Below are positions 1 to 5,973 of a DNA stretch of 10,418 nt, in pieces; position 1 is the first letter of the stretch; every line of letters starts with the position of its first letter. Location of the stretch: assembly GCA_035534855.1 (NCBI GenBank), contig DATLRD010000114.1, forward strand, positions 1-10,418, in the 5' to 3' direction. The notes beneath the pieces were generated by a model that was not told the DNA's origin, searched no databases, and saw only the letters and a program-made list of their open reading frames with translations. The DNA is from DATARH01 sp035534855 (GTDB taxonomy: Bacteria; Pseudomonadota; Alphaproteobacteria; ATCC43930; CGMCC-115725). Both the position numbers and the translations under genes were made by a program.

Positions 1-17
1 TGCAGTCGGCGGGGCTT

Positions 18-1496
18 TCAGCTGATCGGGTCGAGCGGCCAGATCGGCCGCCGCACTCGGGTAAAGTTTTCCGGGGTGTAGTCGACCTGGCACAACGCGC
101 CGGTGTTGACCAGGATCACCTCGCGCGCGATCGGCTCGAACGCGGCGCGGAAATGCTGCATCGACTTGACCGCGACCGTCGCGTAGCGCGTCGGGTCGAG
201 GCCGAGCGAGGTGAACTGGCCGAGATCGACCGCCTGGCCGTTGTTGGTGATCAGGATGATGTCGATGCCGCCGACGCGGAACACCAGCGAGGGCCCATAA
301 TCGCGCTCGATGCCGCCACCCATCGGGCCATAGGCGACAAACCGCCCGTTCGTGAGATGCGTGATCTCGCCGGAGAGCGTCAGCGGGCCGCCGCCGCGCG
401 CCGGGTCGGTCTTGCCGCCGATCGTCAGCGTTGTCGGGCCGAGGCCGGCGCGCCTTCCCTCGGCCACCGCCTCGGGGTCGCAGATCGCGTGAAACGCGAC
501 GCTCTCAACGCCGCCTTCGATCAGGCCCTTGAGGAAGGCGGTCGCGTCGCCATATCCGCCGCCGCCGGGGTTGTCGGTGAAATCGGCGACGATCAGCGGC
601 CTGTCGCCGGGTTTCCCCTCGCGGCACCGGGCGACCGCCTCGGCGACGCTCAGCATGGCGACCGTCGTGAACTCGCGGGTCGCCCAGGCGTGCTCGATGA
701 ATTCGTCGGCGATCGCCTGCGCCTTGGGGTCGGCGCCGTCGATGGTGACCGTGACCGTCGGGCCGACATCGCGGATGTCGGCGAGCGGGAACCCGGCGCA
801 GATGCTGACGGCGAGCACCTCGCCAGCCGCTTCGAGCGTCTCGCCGCGGGCGATCAGCTCAGCCATCGGCCCGCGCTGCGTGCGGCCCCAGTCGAGCCCG
901 TAAAGCATCGGGCGCCGCGCGATCACGGTGCGCGGCCGGATCGCGCCCTGCATTGCCCGCTCGAGCAGCTCGGCGCCCTGCCAGGCGCGCTCGTACATGT
1001 CGATATGCGGATAGGTGCGGAACCCGATCAGCGCGTTGGCGTGATCGGCCATCGCCTGGGTGACGTTGGCGTGGAGGTCGAGCGTCGCGACGATCGGCAC
1101 CTCGGGGCCGAGCACCCGGCGCAGCCGCGCCAGAACCTCGCCTTCGCCGTCTTCGTAGCTGTCGGTCACCATCGCGCCGTGCAGGTGCAGCAATACGCCG
1201 TCAAACGGCCCCTGGTCGCGCGCCGCGGCGACGATCGCGCCGCCGATCGTCTCGAAGGCGTCGTCGGTGACGATGCCAGACGGGTTGGCGTTGGCCGAGA
1301 TCGGGTGGACGAGCGCCCAGCCGAAACGGTCTGCCGCCTCGAGCGTGGCGCCCAGCGCCGAGCGAGTGCCGCGGAACGCCGCGGGGATCTCGTTGTCGCG
1401 ATGAAAGTCGCGCCGCCGCCATTCGTTCATGTCGGTTTTGACCCGGCTGAACGTGTTGGTTTCGTGCATGAAGCGGCCGGTCAGCACGCGCGGCAT
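18..1496 (-). CDS. M81 family metallopeptidase (MlrC-like)
   Basis: This 492-residue protein belongs to the M81/MlrC family. Its namesake is the metallopeptidase that degrades linearised microcystin and the tetrapeptide in sphingomonads, but most members have unknown substrates. The N-terminal half carries the family motif MHETNTFS (residues 10-17), a DLHAN segment (140-144) and YPHID (162-166), which probably supply metal ligands. The C-terminal half has a conserved ADFTDNPGGGGYGD stretch (304-317) and ends in the usual RRPIWPLD tail. There is no signal peptide, so it is probably cytoplasmic. I chose the ATG at 1496 because GGAGG lies 6 nt before it; the frame extends 5 codons further to a TTG that would place this Shine-Dalgarno inside the gene. 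The length fits a complete member. No other mlr-type gene is visible nearby, so microcystin as substrate is not supported. Family assignment is firm; substrate is unknown. Confidence 0.92.
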   Translation of the reverse strand: MPRVLTGRFMHETNTFSRVKTDMNEWRRRDFHRDNEIPAAFRGTRSALGATLEAADRFGWALVHPISANANPSGIVTDDAFETIGGAIVAAARDQGPFDGVLLHLHGAMVTDSYEDGEGEVLARLRRVLGPEVPIVATLDLHANVTQAMADHANALIGFRTYPHIDMYERAWQGAELLERAMQGAIRPRTVIARRPMLYGLDWGRTQRGPMAELIARGETLEAAGEVLAVSICAGFPLADIRDVGPTVTVTIDGADPKAQAIADEFIEHAWATREFTTVAMLSVAEAVARCREGKPGDRPLIVADFTDNPGGGGYGDATAFLKGLIEGGVESVAFHAICDPEAVAEGRRAGLGPTTLTIGGKTDPARGGGPLTLSGEITHLTNGRFVAYGPMGGGIERDYGPSLVFRVGGIDIILITNNGQAVDLGQFTSLGLDPTRYATVAVKSMQHFRAAFEPIAREVILVNTGALCQVDYTPENFTRVRRPIWPLDPIS

Positions 1497-1543
1497 GGCC
1501 CCCCTCCGCAATCGCCGGAGGCGCCATTACGCGGGCGATACGG

Positions 1544-1572
1544 CCGCGGCGCAAGAGGGCTTGCGGCCGCGG
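1544..1572 (-). terminator. 12-bp GC hairpin between two minus-strand genes
   Basis: CCGCGGCGCAAG (1544-1555) pairs with CTTGCG plus CCGCGG (1560-1565 and 1567-1572), leaving an AGGG loop and one bulged G at 1566. It lies about 30 nt beyond the stop of the small membrane protein gene and about 50 nt before the metallopeptidase start. No T-run follows on the minus strand, so it is not a canonical intrinsic terminator. It could end or stabilise the upstream transcript, or fold in the leader of the downstream gene. A G-rich tract on the plus strand (1571-1588) adjoins it. Confidence 0.4.
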
Positions 1573-1600
1573 GTGGGGCAGGGGGCGGCCGCGTGCAGGA

Positions 1601-1849
1601 TCAGTTGTTTTGGTGGTCCGGCGGGTTGCCGAGGCTCGTCGGCTTGCTGTAGTCGTGCACGATGCGGGTAGCCGGCGGCAGGTGGTCGACGACCTTTTGC
1701 GTCACGAGAAACGTGAAATCAAGCGTGGCCAACCCGATCACGAACAAGAACAGCAAGACATTAAGATCGCCTGCAATCTTGTCGAGCTTGCGCAGAAACT
1801 CGCGGGGTTGCGCCGTCTTTGCTATGATTCTGTTCCGCGCTGGACGCAT
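1601..1849 (-). CDS. Small single-pass membrane protein, unknown function
   Basis: This 82-residue protein has a basic N-terminus (residues 1-24, rich in Arg and Lys), one clear hydrophobic segment at about residues 29-51 (LNVLLFLFVIGLATLDFTFL), and a polar C-terminal tail ending in NPPDHQNN. The charge pattern predicts a cytoplasmic N-terminus and a single membrane span, with the tail in the periplasm. I do not recognise the family. The ATG at 1849 has GGAG 6 nt upstream; a GTG at 1864 and an ATG at 1861 are in frame and would add 5 or 4 residues, with a GGAG placed only 2 nt before the ATG. The coherent basic-hydrophobic-polar layout and the Shine-Dalgarno support a real gene despite its size. 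It precedes the M81 gene on the same strand with a 104-nt gap containing a hairpin, so cotranscription is uncertain. Confidence 0.65.
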   Translation of the reverse strand: MRPARNRIIAKTAQPREFLRKLDKIAGDLNVLLFLFVIGLATLDFTFLVTQKVVDHLPPATRIVHDYSKPTSLGNPPDHQNN

Positions 1850-1907
1850 GATAGACTCCATCACTCCGGTTCTTGGTCCCCCGACGGGGCGACGATCGCA
1901 CGGTCTG

Positions 1908-1920
1908 GTTAAAATTTAAC
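1908..1920. repeat. AT-rich palindrome in divergent intergenic region
   Basis: GTTAAA and TTTAAC form a perfect 6-bp inverted repeat around a single A, in an otherwise GC-rich genome. It sits about 60 bp upstream of the small membrane protein start and 185 bp upstream of the MFS gene. It could be an operator or part of a promoter; I could not fit a convincing -35/-10 pair around it. The rest of 1850-2104 holds no gene I can support. Confidence 0.35.
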
Positions 1921-1989
1921 TTGAACGACCGGTGCTTGACGGTCTCTGCTCCTTCACCAGCGGCCGTCAGAGTCGCAGATAGGGGACCA

Positions 1990-2006
1990 TGTTGCATCGC
2001 ACAACA
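1990..2006. promoter_or_regulatory. Candidate operator TGTTG-N7-CAACA
   Basis: TGTTG and CAACA form a 5-bp inverted repeat with a 7-nt spacer, and a second, nested dyad, TGC-ATC-GCA, lies at 1993-2001. This is a typical size for a dimeric repressor site, and it lies about 100 bp upstream of the MFS transporter. The TGC-N3-GCA core resembles sites described for PhaR-type regulators of polyhydroxyalkanoate genes, but no such gene is here, so the identity is speculative. Confidence 0.25.
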
Positions 2007-2104
2007 GCCGCAAAAGCGGGTCAGCCATGCATACCTTTTTCGCCGGATTGTCATGCGCTCGCTGAGCGGTCTGCGGCGGGCCATTCCGGGTACGGTGCGG
2101 CGCC

Positions 2105-3352
2105 ATGATCACGCTATCCGCGGTTACGATGCTGGCGCCGTTCCGGGTGCGCAGCTTCCGATTTCAGTGGCCGGCCGATCTGTCGACCTCGTGGGGCATC
2201 GAGATGGAGAATCTCGTGCTCAGCTGGTTCATCCTGGTGCAGACCGGCTCGGTGGTGCTGCTGACCGTCTTCTGGGCGCTGCAATATCTCGGGACGCTGC
2301 TGGCGCCGATGATCGGGATGGCCGGCGACCGGTTGGGGCACCGGCGCGTGCTGTGCACGATGCGGGCGATCTATGCGCTGCTCGCCTCGTCGGTGACGGT
2401 GCTGGCCTTTGCCGGGCTGCTGCACCCGCTTCAGGTGTTTGCGGTGACGACGCTGTCGGGGCTCATCCGCCCGTCGGACCAGGCGATGCGCAACGCGCTG
2501 GTAGCCGAGACGATCCCGGCCGACCGGCTGATGGCGACGATGGGCGTGTCGCGGACCACGGCTGATTCGGCGCGCATCTTCGGGGCGCTGGCCGGGGCCG
2601 GGTTGTTTACCGCGTTCGGCATGGGGCCGGTCTATGCCGTCATCACGTGCTTCTACGCTGGCGGGTTTGTGTTGACGCTGGGCATCGCCAAGCCGCTGCG
2701 GAACATCCAGATGGTCGGGGTGCGGCCGTCGCTGTGGCGCGACCTGGCCGACGGGCTCGGTTATGTGTGGGACACGCCGTGCTCGCTGGCGGCGATCTGG
2801 CTGGCGTTTCTCGTCAACCTCACGGCGTTTCCGGTGACCAGCGGGCTGTTGCCGTATGTGGCGCGAGACGTCTACCATATCGACCAGGCCGGGCTTGGCA
2901 CGCTGGTGGCGAGCTTTGCGCTCGGGTCGCTGCTCGGTTCGATCACGGTCAGCCTCGCCGGCCGGGCGATCCGGCCGGCGCGCGTGATGTTGGTCGGCGC
3001 GCTTGTCTGGTACACGATGCTGCTGGCGTTTGTGAACATGCCGGGGCCGGGATTCGGCCGGGTTATGCTGGTATTCGCCGGGTTCGCGCAGAGCCTCAGC
3101 ATGGTGCCGATGGCGACGATGCTGCTGAATAGCGCCGGCGAGCGGTTTCGCGGCCGGGTGATGGGGTTACGGATGCTGGCGATCTACGGCGTGCCGATCG
3201 GGCTGCTGGTCGCCGGCGCATTGATCGAGCGGGTCGGGTTTCCGGCGACCTGTTCGCTGTATTGCATGGTCGGCGCGGCGCTGACCCTGCTGATCGCACT
3301 GCGCTGGCGCACCGCGCTGTGGCCGGTCGACGCCCCCGCCAACGCGGTGTGA
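2105..3352 (+). CDS. MFS transporter (MFS_3 / EntS-like)
   Basis: This 415-residue integral inner-membrane protein has about 11-12 hydrophobic segments by eye, in two halves separated by a polar linker at about residues 197-222. The signature loop between helices 2 and 3 is GMAGDRLGHRR (residues 71-81), the major facilitator motif A. A second basic loop, GERFRGRVMG (345-354), is typical of the MFS_3 group that includes the enterobactin exporter EntS. It is therefore probably a proton-driven exporter; the substrate cannot be read from the sequence. There is no good Shine-Dalgarno before the ATG at 2105 or before the in-frame ATG at 2129 (residue 9), so the start is uncertain. The SnoaL-like gene follows 26 bp downstream on the same strand, suggesting one transcript and perhaps a shared small-molecule substrate, which is inference. 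Confidence 0.88.
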   Translation: MITLSAVTMLAPFRVRSFRFQWPADLSTSWGIEMENLVLSWFILVQTGSVVLLTVFWALQYLGTLLAPMIGMAGDRLGHRRVLCTMRAIYALLASSVTVLAFAGLLHPLQVFAVTTLSGLIRPSDQAMRNALVAETIPADRLMATMGVSRTTADSARIFGALAGAGLFTAFGMGPVYAVITCFYAGGFVLTLGIAKPLRNIQMVGVRPSLWRDLADGLGYVWDTPCSLAAIWLAFLVNLTAFPVTSGLLPYVARDVYHIDQAGLGTLVASFALGSLLGSITVSLAGRAIRPARVMLVGALVWYTMLLAFVNMPGPGFGRVMLVFAGFAQSLSMVPMATMLLNSAGERFRGRVMGLRMLAIYGVPIGLLVAGALIERVGFPATCSLYCMVGAALTLLIALRWRTALWPVDAPANAV

Positions 3353-3378
3353 GCGGCCCTCGCCGAAGGAGACGAAAG

Positions 3379-3789
3379 ATGCCGAGCGCTCTTGAAGACA
3401 AGGACGCGATCCGCGAAATCCTAGCCGAATACTGCTTTCAGCTCGACGGCGGCCGGTTTGACGAGATGGCCGCGCTGTTCACCAAAGATGGCACCTGGGA
3501 CACCGCGTTCGGCGCGGCGACCGGCCACCTGGCGATCTCCGCGCTTGCGTGCAGCCTGCGCGAAGGGCCACCGCAGCCGCGCCCGCGTGGCATCCACCTG
3601 GTCACCAACATCGCGATCGTGCTCGACGGCGACCGTGCGACCGTGCGCTCGAACTGGATGGTCGCGGCCAACAGCGCCGACGGCCCGAAGGTCGGCTCGG
3701 GTGGCGGGTATGCCGACGAGATGGTGCGGACCGCGGAGGGCTGGCGGTTCCGTTATCGCAAGATCGACCGCTTTATTTGGGCTGATTGA
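3379..3789 (+). CDS. NTF2/SnoaL-like domain protein
   Basis: This 136-residue protein fits the SnoaL_4 type of the NTF2-like cone fold: an N-terminal helix pair with the pattern Y-x4-D-x4-FDEMAALFTKDGTW (residues 18-40), a central strand GIHLVTNIAI (71-80) with a conserved His-x3-Asn, and the C-terminal GGYADEMVRTAEGWRFRYRKI (109-129). Such proteins are small cytoplasmic isomerases, dehydratases or ligand-binding proteins, often beside genes for aromatic, steroid or polyketide metabolism. No such pathway is visible here and the reaction is unknown. The start is the ATG at 3379 because AAGGAG lies 7 nt before it; the frame stays open to 3262 but that extension only overlaps the MFS gene. It probably shares a transcript with the MFS gene. 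Its last 17 bp overlap the 3' end of the convergent ATPase gene. Confidence 0.88.
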   Translation: MPSALEDKDAIREILAEYCFQLDGGRFDEMAALFTKDGTWDTAFGAATGHLAISALACSLREGPPQPRPRGIHLVTNIAIVLDGDRATVRSNWMVAANSADGPKVGSGGGYADEMVRTAEGWRFRYRKIDRFIWAD

Positions 3790-5251
3790 ACCCGCCGCCA
3801 GTTTCGGCGTTCTGGCCGTCCTCGATGTCGAAATAAAGGTTGGCGAGCGCCTCGGCGGCACGTTCCCGGGTTAGTTGCGGGACGATGCCATAGCATTTGC
3901 ACGCCTCGATGGCCTGCTCGCAGATAAATTTGGGCTGATAGTAGGCGAGGCCGAATTCGCGGCTCAGGCGGTCGACGACAAAATCGAAGACGTCGTCGTC
4001 GAGGGGCAGGCCATAGGCGCGGGCGACGCCCGAGAAGATCTCATAGTACTCCTCGGGAGTCGGCGAAAACAGTTTGATCTTGTACGGGATGCGGCGCAGG
4101 AACGCCGGGTCCATCAGGTCTGACGGATTCAAGTTGGTCGAGAACACCAGCAATTCGTCGAACGGCAGCGAGAACGTCGCGCCGCCGTTGAGCCGCAGGA
4201 AATCGACCTGGTTCTCCATCGGCACGATCCAGCGGTTGAGTAGTTCGGTCGGGCTGAACCGCTGCCGCCCGAAATCGTCGATCAGGAACATGCCGTTGAG
4301 CGCCTTGATCTGGAGCGGCGCGTCATAGAATTTGGTGTCGGGCGTGTATTGCAGCTCGAGCATGTCCATCGTCAGCTCGCCGCCGGCGACCACGATCGGG
4401 CGGCGGCAGGCGGCCCAGCGCTCGTCGAAGCGCTCGCGCTGGATCCCGCCGTCAACGGCAAGAAACCCGGCCTGCTCCTCGGACACCGGGGGCTTGTGCA
4501 GCGCCGGGTCGTAGACGCGGATGATCTGCCCGGCGACATCGACCGCATGCGGCACATAGATCACGTCGCGGAACAATTTGCCGACCCGGGTTGCCAGCGT
4601 AGTCTTGCCGTTGCCGGGCGGCCCGAACAGCAGCACGGTGCGCCCGGCGCTGATCGCCGGCAGCAGTTTGCGAAGATAGTGCTCGGGTACGACAAGCCCG
4701 GAAAACCCGCGGCGCAGCGCCTCGGCATCGAGCATTTCGTTCGACACGCGCTGGCGTTGAATCTGTTCCTGATAGGCGGCGATCGGCACCGGCGCCGGCC
4801 CCAGATAGGCGTTCTGGTCGAGCGCGTCGCGCGCCGCGTTGCGGCCGACCTCGCCGAGCGCGTAGCGGATCGAAAACGCCGCCTGGCCTGAGGCTGACCC
4901 CATCGCCTGAACGAGGCGTTGATGCGTCGCGTCGTCGATCAGCTCCTGCACGATGCGTGACGGCAGCTTCATGCGCTCGGCAAGCTCGGGCACCGTCTCG
5001 AGCGATTCGATATGAATCAGCTTGAGCATCAGGTTTAACAGGTTGCGCTGATGGATGCCGGTGTCGGCGACGCTCAGTGGGATCGGCGGCGTGCGGTTGA
5101 GCACCAGCGCGAGCTGATCGGCATCGAGACGGCCGAGTGCCACGAGGTTTTCACCCAGCCGCCCGCCTTCGGCGCGCTGCCGCCGGATGGCCTCTTCGAC
5201 ATCGGCCACCGAGACAAACCCGCTGCCAACGAGAATTTCGCCTAGACGCAT
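3773..5251 (-). CDS. AAA+ ATPase with N-terminal MshEN-like tandem motif
   Basis: This 492-residue soluble ATPase has three parts. Residues 2-25 and 31-54 are two tandem motifs starting RLGEILVGSG and RLGENLVALG, separated by 5 residues. This matches the MshEN (GspE N-terminal) layout RLGxxLVxxG-h-h-x4-L-x3-L-x2-Q known to bind cyclic di-GMP; the second copy has Arg41 at a hydrophobic position and Thr54 instead of Gln. Residues about 68-120 look like a winged-helix segment. The AAA+ core follows: Walker A GPPGNGKTT (210-218), Walker B MFLIDD (321-326), sensor-1 Asn in FSTN (370-373), and candidate arginine fingers in FLRRIP (384-389). It lacks the zinc-binding and GspE-type ATPase motifs of secretion ATPases, so this is a different motor with a borrowed input domain. 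The ATG at 5251 has GAGG 7 nt upstream; a GTG at 5257 is the alternative. No pilus or secretion gene is nearby. Its target is unknown. Confidence 0.9.
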   Translation of the reverse strand: MRLGEILVGSGFVSVADVEEAIRRQRAEGGRLGENLVALGRLDADQLALVLNRTPPIPLSVADTGIHQRNLLNLMLKLIHIESLETVPELAERMKLPSRIVQELIDDATHQRLVQAMGSASGQAAFSIRYALGEVGRNAARDALDQNAYLGPAPVPIAAYQEQIQRQRVSNEMLDAEALRRGFSGLVVPEHYLRKLLPAISAGRTVLLFGPPGNGKTTLATRVGKLFRDVIYVPHAVDVAGQIIRVYDPALHKPPVSEEQAGFLAVDGGIQRERFDERWAACRRPIVVAGGELTMDMLELQYTPDTKFYDAPLQIKALNGMFLIDDFGRQRFSPTELLNRWIVPMENQVDFLRLNGGATFSLPFDELLVFSTNLNPSDLMDPAFLRRIPYKIKLFSPTPEEYYEIFSGVARAYGLPLDDDVFDFVVDRLSREFGLAYYQPKFICEQAIEACKCYGIVPQLTRERAAEALANLYFDIEDGQNAETGGGFNQPK

Positions 5252-5361
5252 CTCCACGCCTCATCTTTCCATGCGGCGATTGTGGAGGCGTATGCTTAAC
5301 AAAATGCTGATGCGCTCCACCCCGCGGGAGGCCGGTGGTGCTTGGTCGACGCGATGCTCGC

Positions 5362-5829
5362 TCAGGCGCGGTCGACACGCGCGGCATAGCACCCGGGTGC
5401 GGGGTAGTGCAGGTGGAGATAGGCGGTGCTCGGGTCGGCGAAGCGGCGCTCGATTGCGGCTTCCAGTTCGCGTCCCTCGGTCAGTTCCCAGCCGACCATC
5501 ATCCCGCTGCTGTCGAAGGCGCGCACCGCGAGCGTGCGGCTACGCAGCTGCTCGGGGATTTCGTCGATGCTGTCGAAGGTCTGCTCGCCTCTGCGGACAT
5601 AGATCGCAAACCGCATCCGGTAAGGCGAACTGACCGGGTGGTGCTCGTAATTGACGAGGATCACTTCGTCGCCCGGTTCGGAATCGGTCAGGCTGACCCG
5701 GCACGGATAGCCGGGCCGGCGATCGTCGGTGATCTGGCGCACCGCAGCGCGGGCAGCGAGCGCTTCGTCCGACAGGTCAAACAGCGCGGCGAATTCCTCG
5801 GCGGGCAGCCCGGTTATGCGAAAGCTCAA
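5362..5829 (-). CDS. DUF1203 domain-containing protein
   Basis: This 155-residue protein is a full-length DUF1203 member: MSFRITGLPAEEF at the start, RRPGYPCRVSLTDSEPGDEV (residues 37-56), NYEHHPVSSPYRMRFAIYVR (60-79) and a C-terminal LHLHYPAPGCYAARVDRA. No biochemical function is established for the family. It has no signal peptide or membrane segment. The start codon appears to be TTG (5829-5827): AGGAG lies 6 nt upstream and the protein begins exactly where family members usually do. The Shine-Dalgarno is partly inside a perfect 9-bp inverted repeat, so initiation may be controlled or weak. The neighbours are minus-strand genes with 110-nt and 144-nt gaps, so it is probably transcribed on its own. 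Confidence 0.88.
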   Translation of the reverse strand: MSFRITGLPAEEFAALFDLSDEALAARAAVRQITDDRRPGYPCRVSLTDSEPGDEVILVNYEHHPVSSPYRMRFAIYVRRGEQTFDSIDEIPEQLRSRTLAVRAFDSSGMMVGWELTEGRELEAAIERRFADPSTAYLHLHYPAPGCYAARVDRA

Positions 5830-5837
5830 GGCACGCT

Positions 5838-5865
5838 CCTCATGTTGACTGCCGCAAACATGAGG
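5838..5865 (-). promoter_or_regulatory. 9-bp inverted repeat over the DUF1203 ribosome binding site
   Basis: CCTCATGTT (5838-5846) and AACATGAGG (5857-5865) are perfect inverted repeats around a 10-nt spacer. In the minus-strand transcript the downstream arm contains GAGG of the GAGGAG Shine-Dalgarno, 6 nt before the TTG start, so folding would hide it. The same dyad could be a DNA operator next to the promoter. An 11-codon reading frame starting at the ATG at 5861 runs through the repeat and stops at a TGA (5828-5826) that overlaps the TTG start. Confidence 0.5.
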
Positions 5866-5910
5866 CCGAATGCGCGCCCGTTCTTCCCGTGGCTTGCGAT
5901 GTGATCCGAG

Positions 5911-5954
5911 GATCCGGCTTTCAGCGAACGGCGGGATTGCCCAGAAGCCGGATC
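5911..5954 (-). terminator. 10-bp inverted repeat downstream of polA
   Basis: GATCCGGCTT (5911-5920) and AAGCCGGATC (5945-5954) pair perfectly, with a 24-nt loop that holds a small inner GGG-ATTG-CCC hairpin (5933-5942). It begins about 20 nt past the polA stop on the minus strand, where a transcript end is expected. No T-run follows, so it may act as a 3' stability structure or a factor-assisted terminator. An extra GATCCG sits just outside at 5903-5908. Confidence 0.45.
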
Positions 5955-5973
5955 AAAGGGTTGCGTCGCTGGT

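Noticed and set aside
153..1652. Long plus-strand open frame of 499 codons over the metallopeptidase gene
   Set aside because: It is antisense to a clear M81 protein, and its translation is Arg/Asp/Ala-rich without any recognisable domain, as expected from GC-rich shadow frames.
1761..2084. 107-codon minus-strand frame across the intergenic region
   Set aside because: It overlaps the small membrane protein gene in another frame, has no Shine-Dalgarno I can see, and its translation shows no domain or membrane segment.
3262..3378. Upstream extension of the SnoaL-like frame
   Set aside because: It overlaps the MFS gene in another frame, and a strong AAGGAG places the start at 3379.
3793..3809. 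CGCCG/CGGCG stem after the SnoaL-like stop as a terminator
   Set aside because: It is only 5 bp, lies within the ATPase coding sequence, and has no T-run.
5345..5376. Imperfect inverted repeat GTCGACGCG / CGCGGTCGAC around the DUF1203 stop
   Set aside because: It has an unpaired base and lies partly in coding sequence; similar SalI-like palindromes are expected by chance at this base composition.
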